Positions 1-8,075 of a stretch of 64,000 bases of DNA are shown here, one piece after another. The stretch's first letter is position 1. Every line of letters starts with the position of its first letter. Source of the stretch: Micromonospora lutea. Its GTDB lineage: Bacteria; Actinomycetota; Actinomycetes; Mycobacteriales; Micromonosporaceae. Under the pieces are notes generated by a model. It did not search any database, was not told where the DNA came from, and worked only from the letters and a program-made list of their open reading frames with translations. Where the stretch lies: assembly GCF_016863535.1 (NCBI RefSeq), contig NZ_BOPB01000010.1:160339-224338 (forward strand), in the 5' to 3' direction. The position numbers were made by a program, and so were the translations under genes.

Positions 1-816
1 CCGCTCCCGCGCCTCACGCACCTCGGCCAGGTCCGCGGCGATCTTCTGACGCATGGCGTCCACGTCCCCGCCGAGGCGCTGGAACTCCTGGGGGCCGGTG
101 CCGGTGATGCGGTGCCCGTAGTCGCCGGTGGCGACCTGCCGGACCTGCCCGGCCAGACCGGTCAACGGACGGATCACCATCCGTTCCAGCGAGCTGAGCA
201 GCACCACCCCGGCGACGAGCACCACGAGCGCCGCAATGACCAGCAGCAGCACCAGCAGGTTGCTGGTCTCGCGGACATCCGTGGCGGTTTCCTCGCGAAC
301 GTCGAGGATCCCGTTCTGGAGCACCTCCACGGCGACCCGGATCTGATCGAACTGCTGTCGGGACTGATCGGTGAGCAGTTGCCGCCCGGCGGTGGTGCCG
401 CTGACCTCGATCGCCTGGATGACCGGCAGGGCGATCGACTGCCGCCACTGCTCGGCCCGCTCCCGCACCGCTTCGAGCTCGTCGTACAGCTGCGGGTAGG
501 TGCCCAGCAGCCGGTTCATCGACGCAAGCAGTTCCTGCTCCCGCTGCCGGCCGGTGTCGAACTGAGTCAGGTCTTCCCGATCACCGGTCAACGCGTAGCC
601 CCGGATCGCGGTCTCCTGGTCGACCAGGACGGCGAGCAGCTCCTGGGACTGGGCGCGCAGCGGCCCGGTCGTGTTGAGCACCGCGTCGATGTGCGCCCGG
701 TTGCGGGTGGCGACCACCGCCTCCGCGACAGCCACCCCGATCAGCAGCAACCCGACGACCGCGACCAGCACCGCCAGCCGACCGCGCAAACTCCAGCCGG
801 CACCCGTGGCCGTCAC
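1..816 (-). CDS. CHASE3-HAMP sensor protein, probably a histidine kinase (3' end outside window)
   Basis: Only the first 272 codons are in the window; the gene runs off the left edge. Reading from a GTG at 816, there is a membrane segment at about residues 13-33, an extracytoplasmic CHASE3-type helical domain at about 40-185 (motif ETAIRGYALTGD is typical), a second membrane segment at about 189-208 and a HAMP domain (RMVIRPLTGLAGQV) leading into a coiled coil. A kinase or GGDEF/phosphatase output would lie beyond the edge; histidine kinase is most likely because the gene overlaps the stop codon of an upstream response-regulator/phosphatase gene by four bases (GTGA), implying translational coupling. 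CHASE3 domains sense extracellular signals of unknown nature. Start chosen from the overlap and from the onset of the hydrophobic segment. Confidence 0.8.
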   Translation of the reverse strand, partial: MTATGAGWSLRGRLAVLVAVVGLLLIGVAVAEAVVATRNRAHIDAVLNTTGPLRAQSQELLAVLVDQETAIRGYALTGDREDLTQFDTGRQREQELLASMNRLLGTYPQLYDELEAVRERAEQWRQSIALPVIQAIEVSGTTAGRQLLTDQSRQQFDQIRVAVEVLQNGILDVREETATDVRETSNLLVLLLVIAALVVLVAGVVLLSSLERMVIRPLTGLAGQVRQVATGDYGHRITGTGPQEFQRLGGDVDAMRQKIAADLAEVREARER

Positions 817-2036
817 CGGCCACCACCCCGCGTGACCAGCAGCATCGCCACGTCGTCGGCGAACGGACCGTCGTTGAGCTGCTCGGCCCGGCCGACCAGC
901 CAGGCCGGCAGGTCCGGCAGCGGAACCGCCCGGCTGGCCGGCTCGGCCAGCAGGCGGGTCAGGCCGGGCACGTCGAGACGTTCGTCGCCGGCACCCACCC
1001 GGCCCTCGATCAGACCATCGGTGTACATCAGCAGGGACCAGTCCTCGGTTTCGAACTTCAGGTCGAAGGCGACCGGCCGACGTGGCCGGACGCCGAGCAG
1101 CAGACCACCCGGCGCCGGCACCGGAGTCACCCGTCCACCGGCCAGCAGCACCGGTGGCGGATGGCCGGCCAGCCGCACCGTCGCCCGGTCGGCGTTGAGG
1201 TCCAGCCGGGCCGTCGCCACGGTCGCGAAGATCTCCTGAAGCCGGCGCTCGCTCATCAGCACCTGCTCCAACGCGGGGAGCACCTCGTCGTCGGGCACCC
1301 CGGCAAGGATCAGCGCCCGCCAGGCCACCCGCAGTTCGACACCGAGCGCCGCCTCGTCCACGCCGTGCCCGCAGACATCACCGATGATCAGATCCACCCG
1401 GTCGGGCCGGGTCTGCACCACGTCGTAGAAGTCCCCGCCGATCAGGGCGGCATGCCGGCCAGGCCGGTAGAAGGTGTGCACCGCGATCTGGTCGGTCGAC
1501 ATCAGCGGCTGGGGCAGCAGACCGCGCTCCAGCCGAGCCGACTCCGCCTGGCGCAACTCCACCTCGCGTAGCCGCCGGGCGTTCTCGTCGGCCCGCTTGC
1601 GCTCCACCGCGTAGCGCAGCGCCCGGGTCAGCAGCACCCCGTCGACCTGACCCTTGACCAGGTAGTCCTGTGCCCCCTCGGCGACCGCCACGATGCCCAG
1701 GTGCTCGTCGGTACGACCGGTGAGCACACAGACGGCCGCACTACCGGACATCTCCAGCACCTGCCGCAGGCCGTCCAGCCCCTGCGCGTCGGGCAGACCC
1801 AGGTCCAGCAGTACGCAGTCGACGTTCGCTATCCGGCGGCGGGCCTCGCTCAGGCTGGTCGCCACCAGCAGGTCGATCCCGGAGTTCGTCTCGGCCAGCA
1901 GCTCGCCGACCAGGAAGGCGTCACCCTCGTCGTCCTCGACCAGCAGGACGCGCAGCCGCTCCCCGGGGGGCAGGTTCGGATTGCCGCCCAGCCCGCCCCG
2001 CGGGTACGGCCACGACACGACTGAGGGGCCGGTCAT
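813..2036 (-). CDS. Response regulator fused to PP2C-type (SpoIIE) phosphatase
   Basis: A 407-residue protein. Residues about 25-145 form a receiver domain with the acidic pocket (LLVEDDEGD), the phosphoacceptor Asp in DCVLLDLGLPDAQG and the Lys in DYLVKGQ. After a coiled-coil linker (about 150-190) comes a SpoIIE/RsbU-type PPM phosphatase with the metal-binding motifs GGDFYDVV, GDVCGHG, TDGLIEGR and DDVAMLLV. Such proteins dephosphorylate anti-sigma-factor antagonists when their receiver domain is phosphorylated. The following gene is a CHASE3-HAMP sensor that overlaps this stop codon, so the two probably form one signalling path. No RsbV/RsbW partner lies nearby. An ATG at 2036 preceded by a G-rich stretch is preferred over an upstream GTG, which would add 65 residues of low-quality sequence. 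Confidence 0.9.
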   Translation of the reverse strand: MTGPSVVSWPYPRGGLGGNPNLPPGERLRVLLVEDDEGDAFLVGELLAETNSGIDLLVATSLSEARRRIANVDCVLLDLGLPDAQGLDGLRQVLEMSGSAAVCVLTGRTDEHLGIVAVAEGAQDYLVKGQVDGVLLTRALRYAVERKRADENARRLREVELRQAESARLERGLLPQPLMSTDQIAVHTFYRPGRHAALIGGDFYDVVQTRPDRVDLIIGDVCGHGVDEAALGVELRVAWRALILAGVPDDEVLPALEQVLMSERRLQEIFATVATARLDLNADRATVRLAGHPPPVLLAGGRVTPVPAPGGLLLGVRPRRPVAFDLKFETEDWSLLMYTDGLIEGRVGAGDERLDVPGLTRLLAEPASRAVPLPDLPAWLVGRAEQLNDGPFADDVAMLLVTRGGGR

Positions 2037-2221
2037 GCCGGTCCCCCGGGTCGGCCGGGTCGCCGCCGCGATTGGCGGAAGATCGCTGGTGATGTCGGGC
2101 TCCTTCCGAGTGCCCTGCTGATCCTGTATTAGACAACGTTCGCACACAACACGACGGAGCGCCCTCGGGCGGCATGGAGGATGATGAGCCCCCCAGAACC
2201 ACCCCTCGCGAGGAGTCACCC
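2037..2221. promoter_or_regulatory. Divergent intergenic region
   Basis: The 185 bp between the divergently transcribed phosphatase and peptidase genes must hold both promoters. The segment around 2120-2150 is locally AT-richer (tattagacaacgttcgcac) and is the likeliest core promoter site. I see no clear operator. Confidence 0.4.
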
Positions 2222-4600
2222 GTGGGCGCACCCCCCAGCCCCGCCGCCGACCGCGCCTTCACCCGGCCCCGGCGACGTACCCTCGCCGCTCTGGCGGCAC
2301 TGGTCGCGCTCGCCGCCGTCGGTGCGAGCGCCCTGCTCGACCTGCGTCCTCCGGCCCCCCGGCCGGCCGCCGCGCCGACCGACGAGTTCAGCGCGGGACG
2401 CGCGTACCCGCATGTCACGCAGGTTGCCGGGCGGCCGCACGTCGCGGGCAGCCCGGCCAACGACGAGGTCCGCGCCTACCTGGAAAGCGTGTTGCGGGAG
2501 CTCGGCCTGGAGACCCAGGTGCAGGACACCGTCGCGGAGGAGGCCGGGCAGCTCAGCGGCGCGGCCGGTGGCGCCACCCTGGCCCGGGTTCGCAACGTGG
2601 TGGCCCGGCTGCCCGGCACCGATCCCACCGGCACGGTGTTCCTGGTCGCGCACTACGACGCGGTGCAGACCGGGCCGGGCGGCAACGACGACGCCGCCGG
2701 AGTCGCGACCATCCTGGAAGTGGCCCGCGCGCTGACGGACGGCCCGGCACCCCGCAACGACGTCGTCTTCGTCCTCACCGACGCCGAAGAGGCGTGCCTG
2801 TGCGGAGCCTCGGCGTTCGCCTCCGAACACCCGCTGGCCGCTGGCCAGGGAGTGGTGCTCAACCTGGAGGCACGGGGCCGTACCGGACCGGTGATCATGT
2901 TCGAGACGTCACCGGAGAACGCCGGCCTGATCGAGGTCTTCGGCCGGGCCGCACCGCACCCGGTGGGCACCTCGTTCGCGGTGGAGGTGTACCGCGCCCT
3001 GCCCAACGACACCGACTTCACCGCCTTTCTGGACGAAGGCTTCCTCGGGCTCAACTCGGCGTACCTCGACGGCGGCGCGACCTACCACACGCCGCTGGAC
3101 ACCCCCGCCTCGATGGACCGGGCCAGCCTCCAGCACCACGGTGACAACTCCCTCGGTCTCGCCCGGGAGTTCGGTCGGATCGACCTTGGTGACCTGCGTG
3201 CCGGTCACGACGCCACCTACTTTCCCGTCCCCGGCGGCCTCGCCCGGTACCCCGGCTGGTTGGTGCTGCCGTTGGCGCTGCTGGCGCTGAGCGGCGTGGT
3301 CGTGCTCGGCTGGCTGGCCCGGCGCCGGAATCGGGTCACCAATGGCCGGCTGGCCGCCGGCTTCGGTCTGGCTCTGGTGCCGCTCGTGGTGGCGCCGGTC
3401 GGTGCGCAACTGCTCTGGGCGGCGATCCTCGCCCTCCGGCCGGGCAATGCCGAACTGCTCGACCCGTATCGGCCGACCTGGTACCGGCTGGCCGTCCTGG
3501 CGCTCGCCGCCGCCGTGCTGTTCGCCTGGTACGCGTTGACCCGACGTCGGGTCGGTCCAGCCGCCCTGGCCATCGGTGGGCTCGGCTGGCTGGCGCTGCT
3601 CGGCCTGCTGCTCGCGATCCTGGCGCCCGGCGGGGCCTACCTGGCGACCCTGCCCGCCCTGGCCGGGGCGCTCGGCGGGCTGGTGGCGCTGACCACCCGC
3701 CGCGACGGCCCGATAGCGGTGATCGCGGTGACCGGCGCGGCCGCAGTCGCGGTGATTCTGCTGCTCCCCACCGTGGTGCTGCTCTTCCCGGCGTTGGGCA
3801 TGGCGATGGGCGGCGTCGCGGCACTCTTCGCGGTGCTGCTCGGTCTGGCCGCGCTACCCGTGATCGACCTCCTGCACCCGGAGGCCGGCGGCCAACGGGG
3901 CATGGTGGCGCTGCGGGCCCGCCGACTCGGTGCCCTGCCGGCCGGGGCCGCCGCGCTGGCCACGATGGTCCTCGCCGGGGTCGGCGTCGCCGTCGACCGC
4001 TTCGACGCCGCGCACCCCGCACCCACCCACCTGATGTACGCCCTGGACGCCGGTACCGGCCAGGCCCGCTGGCTCAGCCGCGAGACCGAGCCGCAGCCCT
4101 GGACCGACGACTACGTGGACGGACCGACCCAGGTCGCCGACGAGTTCCCGGGCATCGGCGGCAACGAGTTGCTCGGCGGTCCAGCGCAGTCCGCCGGCCT
4201 GCCCGCGCCCCGGCTCGACATGTTGACCGACACCACCGCCGCCGGTCTGCGCACCGTGTCGCTGCGACTCACCCCGCAACGCCCCGTACGCCTGGTCACC
4301 CTGCACGTCGACACGTCCACCGCGACGGTGCGCAGTGCCCAGGTGGCGGGCCGGACGGTCCCGGTCGAGGAGCGCGACGGCCGGTGGGGCTTCGGCATCG
4401 TCTTCCACGCCCCACCGCCCGAAGGAATCGAGATCACGCTGACCGTCGAGCCGACGGCCCCGCAGCTGGCGCTGCGCGCGATGGACGCCAGCGACGGCCT
4501 CGACGCGGTCCCCGGGTTCCGTCCCCGTCCACCCGGCGTCGGCGTCGCGGGCTCACACAGCTCCGAGATGCTCGCCGTGGCCCGCACCTACCCGCTCTGA
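2222..4600 (+). CDS. M28-family zinc metallopeptidase with multi-span membrane C-terminus
   Basis: A 792-residue protein. It has an N-terminal membrane anchor (about 18-38), then an M28 aminopeptidase domain carrying the full set of zinc ligands and catalytic acids: His/Asp in VAHYDAVQTG, Asp in GGNDDAAG, the Glu pair in TDAEEACLCG, Asp in NDTDFTAF and His in TYHTPLDT. The second half (about 345-600) holds eight or more hydrophobic segments, followed by a soluble beta-rich C-terminal domain of about 170 residues. This architecture resembles the ER aminopeptidase 1/Fxna group. The active site is predicted to face outside; substrates are unknown. The start is GTG 2222 because GAGGAG lies six bases upstream; an in-frame ATG at 2174 would add 16 charged residues before the anchor. 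Confidence 0.88.
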   Translation: MGAPPSPAADRAFTRPRRRTLAALAALVALAAVGASALLDLRPPAPRPAAAPTDEFSAGRAYPHVTQVAGRPHVAGSPANDEVRAYLESVLRELGLETQVQDTVAEEAGQLSGAAGGATLARVRNVVARLPGTDPTGTVFLVAHYDAVQTGPGGNDDAAGVATILEVARALTDGPAPRNDVVFVLTDAEEACLCGASAFASEHPLAAGQGVVLNLEARGRTGPVIMFETSPENAGLIEVFGRAAPHPVGTSFAVEVYRALPNDTDFTAFLDEGFLGLNSAYLDGGATYHTPLDTPASMDRASLQHHGDNSLGLAREFGRIDLGDLRAGHDATYFPVPGGLARYPGWLVLPLALLALSGVVVLGWLARRRNRVTNGRLAAGFGLALVPLVVAPVGAQLLWAAILALRPGNAELLDPYRPTWYRLAVLALAAAVLFAWYALTRRRVGPAALAIGGLGWLALLGLLLAILAPGGAYLATLPALAGALGGLVALTTRRDGPIAVIAVTGAAAVAVILLLPTVVLLFPALGMAMGGVAALFAVLLGLAALPVIDLLHPEAGGQRGMVALRARRLGALPAGAAALATMVLAGVGVAVDRFDAAHPAPTHLMYALDAGTGQARWLSRETEPQPWTDDYVDGPTQVADEFPGIGGNELLGGPAQSAGLPAPRLDMLTDTTAAGLRTVSLRLTPQRPVRLVTLHVDTSTATVRSAQVAGRTVPVEERDGRWGFGIVFHAPPPEGIEITLTVEPTAPQLALRAMDASDGLDAVPGFRPRPPGVGVAGSHSSEMLAVARTYPL

Positions 4601-4605
4601 GGCGG

Positions 4606-4860
4606 CTACTTCCAGCGGAAGTGGACGAAGAGGCGACCGAAGTTCTTGGAGTCCTTCTCGACCCGGTGGTAGAGCTGTTTGACGTCCTTCTGGTCGAGGA
4701 AGCGCAGCACGCGCTTCTTGAGCTGACCGGAGCCCTTGCCGGGGATGATCTCGACGAGGGTGGCCTTCTTGGCCACCGCCTCGTCGATGATGCCGCGCAG
4801 GGCACGGTCGATGTCGTGGCCCTTGTTGAAGATGTCGTGCAGGTCCAGCTTCAGCTTCAT
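4606..4860 (-). CDS. Small stand-alone Smr domain protein
   Basis: 84 residues that are almost entirely one Smr (small MutS-related) domain. The LDLHDI motif is at residues 4-9, the GKGSG loop follows VEIIPGKGSGQLKKRVLRFL, and the C-terminal strand reads NFGRLFVHFRW. Smr domains bind branched or nicked nucleic acids and in some proteins nick DNA or RNA. Here there is no MutS2 core, so a nucleic acid-binding or endonuclease role can only be inferred. The stop lies five bases from the stop of the convergent peptidase gene. ATG 4860 is chosen because the residues upstream (an extra 23 codons) do not resemble the domain. A perfect palindrome at 4930-4963 separates it from the TPR gene. Confidence 0.85.
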   Translation of the reverse strand: MKLKLDLHDIFNKGHDIDRALRGIIDEAVAKKATLVEIIPGKGSGQLKKRVLRFLDQKDVKQLYHRVEKDSKNFGRLFVHFRWK

Positions 4861-4929
4861 GCCACGTCCACCGTCCGGTCGGCTGTCATCCGGCCCATGG
4901 TAGGCAGGCCGCCAGCCGGCCCAGGCCAT

Positions 4930-4963
4930 CGATGAGGGCAGCCCGGCCGGGCTGCCCTCATCG
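4930..4963 (-). terminator. Perfect 34-bp palindrome, probable terminator
   Basis: Two 17-base arms (starting cgatgagggcagcccgg) are exactly complementary with no spacer, so the transcript would form a long GC-rich hairpin with a tetraloop at its centre. It sits 15 bp downstream of the TPR gene stop and upstream of the Smr gene on the same strand, fitting a terminator without a U-tract, as is common in actinobacteria. Confidence 0.7.
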
Positions 4964-4977
4964 GCGCGTCTCCGTGT

Positions 4978-5346
4978 TCAGCGGCCACCGCCGACCCGGG
5001 TTTCGACCCGGCGCAGGGCCGTCGTGTAGTCATCGTTGGACGAGTGCATGGCCGCCGCGATGCGTAGGTGACGCAACGCGTCGGCGTACCGGTTGAGCCG
5101 CTCCAGCGTCCGGCCCAGCACGTGGTGGGCGTAGTGGTCGCTGGGGTTGCGGTCGACCAACTCTCGTAGTTGCTGCTCGGCCCGGTTGAGCTGAGCCGAC
5201 TGGAAGTAGGCCCGGGCCAGCAACTGCCGTACGGAGGCGTTGTCCGGCTCGGCCTCGATGATCGGTTCGAGCAGCCGGGCCGCGCTACTCGGGTCGCCCG
5301 CCTCGAAGAACAGGGTCGCCCGTCGGTACTCGGCCAGAAGATCCAT
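4978..5346 (-). CDS. Small tetratricopeptide-repeat protein
   Basis: 122 residues built of about three TPR units: YRRATLFFEAGDPSSAARLL, then ARAYFQSAQLNRAEQQLREL and GRTLERLNRYADALRHLRIA, each with the TPR pattern of small/large residues (W/L-G-Y-A-F-A-P type). It is predicted to be a cytoplasmic protein-protein interaction module with no enzymatic domain. There is no signal peptide. The start is ATG 5346; the GTG at 5373 would add only Gly/His-rich codons. Its partner is not evident from neighbours. Confidence 0.8.
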   Translation of the reverse strand: MDLLAEYRRATLFFEAGDPSSAARLLEPIIEAEPDNASVRQLLARAYFQSAQLNRAEQQLRELVDRNPSDHYAHHVLGRTLERLNRYADALRHLRIAAAMHSSNDDYTTALRRVETRVGGGR

Positions 5347-5438
5347 GCCGCCACCCCCTCCGTGTCGCACCACTGCTCCGACGCTGGCACAACACCTGCG
5401 GTATCGCGACTGTTCCCGGCGGCTTTTCCGGCCCGACC

Positions 5439-5494
5439 GGTAACAAGGGCCCCTTCCTGTACACCACGCGTTGACAGGTGCCCTTCCTTACACC
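5439..5494. repeat. Two tandem copies of a 27-nt degenerate repeat
   Basis: Copy 1 (5439-5465) and copy 2 (5468-5494) share the pattern g(t)taacaagggccccttcct..acacc, offset by 29 bp. I remember the motif (taacaaggggcccttcct) as a frequent intergenic repeat in Micromonosporaceae genomes. The second copy overlaps the last codons and TAA stop of the ROK kinase gene (5488-5490 on the opposite strand). Confidence 0.6.
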
Positions 5495-6240
5495 GTGGCG
5501 AGGTTCCAGGCGCGGACGCCGCCGACGATGCCGGCGCTGTTGGGCACCACCACGACGTCGTCACCCATCCGGACGAGCTGCTCGGGACGGATCCGCCGCG
5601 AGTTGCCCCCGCCCAGGTAGAGCCGGTCCCAGCGGAACACCGGTCGCAGGCCCTCCACCACCTGCCGGATCCGCCGGGACCAGAAGGCGTCACCCAGCCG
5701 GCGTCGCTCCGGTTCACCCACGTACGTGTCGTAGGTGGTGCCCCAGCGCACCGGTGCGTGGGACAGTTCGAGGTGCGGGGCGAGCACGCCGCCGTCGAAG
5801 AGGGCGCTGCCCAGCCCGGTGCCGAGGGTCAGCACCAGTTCGCAGCCGGTGCCGGCGACCACCCCGGCACCGTGCACCTCGGCGTCGTTGAGAACCAGCG
5901 TCGGCAGGCCGAACGCGGCGCAGAGCGCGCTGCGGGCGTCGAATCCGGACCACTCGGCGAACAACGCCGGGTCGATCCGGCTGCGGGGGCCCGCACGGGT
6001 CACGTAGTGCGGGGTGGCCACCACCACGCCGTGCCGAATCATGCCGGGCATCCCCACCGTCACCCGGTCGGCCGCCGGCAGCCGACCGCCGAGCTCCACC
6101 AGGGTGCGGACGAACAGACTCGGCGGCAGGGGATACGGCGTCGGCACCCGTATCGGCTGGGCCCGCATCGTGCCCGCGCCGTCGAGGACCGACGCCTTGA
6201 TCCCGCCGCCCCCGCAGTCGATCGCCAGTGTGGTCAACAC
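5488..6240 (-). CDS. ROK-family sugar kinase, polyphosphate-glucokinase-like
   Basis: 250 residues, the size of polyphosphate glucokinases. The N-terminal phosphate-binding loop reads AIDCGGGGIKASVLD, where PPGK-type enzymes have DIGGTGIKG. The catalytic Asp region is LVLNDAEVHGAG, followed by the glycine-rich adenosine or polyphosphate loop LTLGTGLGSALFDGG. A second glycine-rich loop (RLYLGGGNSRRI) lies near the C-terminus. ROK kinases phosphorylate glucose, N-acetylglucosamine or related sugars; the substrate here is not certain, and the typical ROK Cys-zinc motif is not seen, in line with PPGK. GTG 6240 is the start because it places the kinase loop at residue 6. The stop codon lies in a repeat element. 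It is divergent from the ABC-F gene, 61 bp away. Confidence 0.82.
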   Translation of the reverse strand: MLTTLAIDCGGGGIKASVLDGAGTMRAQPIRVPTPYPLPPSLFVRTLVELGGRLPAADRVTVGMPGMIRHGVVVATPHYVTRAGPRSRIDPALFAEWSGFDARSALCAAFGLPTLVLNDAEVHGAGVVAGTGCELVLTLGTGLGSALFDGGVLAPHLELSHAPVRWGTTYDTYVGEPERRRLGDAFWSRRIRQVVEGLRPVFRWDRLYLGGGNSRRIRPEQLVRMGDDVVVVPNSAGIVGGVRAWNLATV

Positions 6241-6301
6241 GCACGTGAGTCTGCCTCGTCCCGGGGGTCGGCCGCTCGGCGACGGGTAGGCTCCGCTGCT
6301 T

Positions 6302-7939
6302 GTGAGCGCCACGCTGATCGCCCGGGACCTCGCCGCCGGGCACGGGGAACGAACCCTCTTCACCGGCCTGGACCTCGTGGTCGCGCCCGGCGACGTGGTC
6401 GGCCTGGTCGGTGCCAACGGGGCCGGCAAGTCGACGCTGCTGCGTACGCTCGCCGGTCTGTTGCCGGTCGAGGCTGGCAGCGTGACGGTGAGTCCACCCG
6501 GTGCGAGCGTCGGTCACCTGCCGCAGGAGCCGGAGCGCCGGCCCGGGGAGACCGTGCGGGCGTTCCTGGCCCGCCGCACCGGGGTGACCGGAGCGCAGGC
6601 CGCCCTCGACGCGGCGACGGACGCACTGACCGCCGGCACGCCGGGCGCGGACGACGCGTACGCCGTCGCGTTGGAGAGCTGGCTCGGGCTCGGCGGCGCG
6701 GATCTGGACGAGCGGGCCGAGGAGGTGGCCGCCGAGCTGGGACTCGCCGTTGATCTCGATCAGGAGATGACCAGCCTCTCCGGTGGGCAGGCCGCCCGTG
6801 CCGGGTTGGCGTCGCTGCTGCTCAGCCGGTACGACATCTTCCTGCTCGACGAGCCGACGAACGATCTCGACCTCGCCGGCCTGGACCGGCTGGAGGACTT
6901 CGTCACCGGGCTGCGGGCCGGCACGCTGCTGGTCAGCCACGACCGGGAGTTTCTGGCCCGCACGGTGACCTCGGTGCTGGAACTGGACCTGCACCAGCAG
7001 CAGGTGAACCACTTCGGTGGCGGATACGCGGCGTACCTGGAGGAACGGGAGGTGGCCCGCCGCCAGGCGCGCGCCGACTACGAGGAGTACGCCGACACCC
7101 GGGCTGCGCTTCAGGCACGGGCGCGTACCCAGCGCTCCTGGATGGAGAAGGGGGTCCGCAACGCCCGGCGCAAGGCCACCGACAACGACAAGGTCGGCCG
7201 GAAGTTCCGGTCCGAGGCGTCCGAGAAGCAGGCGGCGAAGGCCCGGCAGACCGAACGGCTGATCGAGCGCCTGGAGGTGGTGGAGGAGCCACGCAAGGAG
7301 TGGGAGCTGCGGATGGAGATCGCCGCCGCGCCCCGCGCCGGCGCCGTCGTGGCCACTCTTCGCGAGGCCGTGGTACGCCGGGGCGACTTCATCCTCGGTC
7401 CGGTGAGTCTTCAGATCGACTGGGCGGACCGGGTGGCGGTGACGGGGGCGAACGGTTCCGGCAAGTCGACCCTGCTGGCGGCCCTGCTCGGCCGGTTGCC
7501 GCTGGACGCCGGCCAGGCCGCCCTCGGCCCGGGTGTGGTGGTCGGCGAGGTGGACCAGGCCCGGGGCCTGTTCCTCAGCGACGTACCGCTGCTGGACGCC
7601 TTCCAGGCCGCGGTGCCGGACCTGTCCCCGGCGGACGCGCGCACCCTGCTGGCCAAGTTCGGCCTGCGCGCCCAGCACGTGCTGCGACCGGCCGCGACGC
7701 TCTCCCCCGGGGAACGGACCCGGGCCGCATTGGCCCTGTTGCAGGGGCGCGGTGTCAACCTGCTGGTGTTGGACGAGCCGACGAACCACCTCGACCTGCC
7801 GGCGATCGAGCAGCTGGAGTCCGCCCTGGCCAGCTTTGCGGGCACGCTGCTGCTGGTGACCCACGACCGGCGGATGCTGGAGGCGGTACGCCTCGACCGG
7901 CGGTTCCGGGTGGACGCCGGGCGGGTCACCGAGCATTGA
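6302..7939 (+). CDS. ABC-F family ATPase (soluble, duplicated ABC domains)
   Basis: 545 residues with two ABC ATPase domains in one chain and no membrane segments. Domain 1: Walker A GANGAGKST, signature SGGQAARA, Walker B LLDEPTNDLDL. Domain 2: Walker A GANGSGKST, signature LSPGERTRAALA, Walker B LVLDEPTNHLDL. A charged interdomain linker (about residues 225-320, rich in Arg, Lys and Glu) corresponds to the P-site tRNA interaction motif of ABC-F translation factors. These proteins act on the ribosome: some are housekeeping factors (EttA-like), others give resistance to ribosome-targeting antibiotics. The sequence alone does not decide between them. GTG 6302 is the first start in frame with the conserved N-terminus. 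Confidence 0.9.
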   Translation: MSATLIARDLAAGHGERTLFTGLDLVVAPGDVVGLVGANGAGKSTLLRTLAGLLPVEAGSVTVSPPGASVGHLPQEPERRPGETVRAFLARRTGVTGAQAALDAATDALTAGTPGADDAYAVALESWLGLGGADLDERAEEVAAELGLAVDLDQEMTSLSGGQAARAGLASLLLSRYDIFLLDEPTNDLDLAGLDRLEDFVTGLRAGTLLVSHDREFLARTVTSVLELDLHQQQVNHFGGGYAAYLEEREVARRQARADYEEYADTRAALQARARTQRSWMEKGVRNARRKATDNDKVGRKFRSEASEKQAAKARQTERLIERLEVVEEPRKEWELRMEIAAAPRAGAVVATLREAVVRRGDFILGPVSLQIDWADRVAVTGANGSGKSTLLAALLGRLPLDAGQAALGPGVVVGEVDQARGLFLSDVPLLDAFQAAVPDLSPADARTLLAKFGLRAQHVLRPAATLSPGERTRAALALLQGRGVNLLVLDEPTNHLDLPAIEQLESALASFAGTLLLVTHDRRMLEAVRLDRRFRVDAGRVTEH

Positions 7940-8075
7940 TCTCCGGCGGGCCGGGCCGGACGACCCCGGGTCCGGTCGGGAGTACACCCGGCTGGTGCGT
8001 CGACGCGAATTCTGTGGACGTACCAACGCATATCGGTCAACTATCCGGGTAACGGGCGGGCCGGAGGTGGCCGGC

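Noticed and set aside
1..826. Plus-strand and alternative minus-strand open frames over the sensor gene
   Set aside because: They are Arg/Pro/His-rich shadows of the GC-rich coding strand with no domain; the CHASE3-HAMP frame explains the region.
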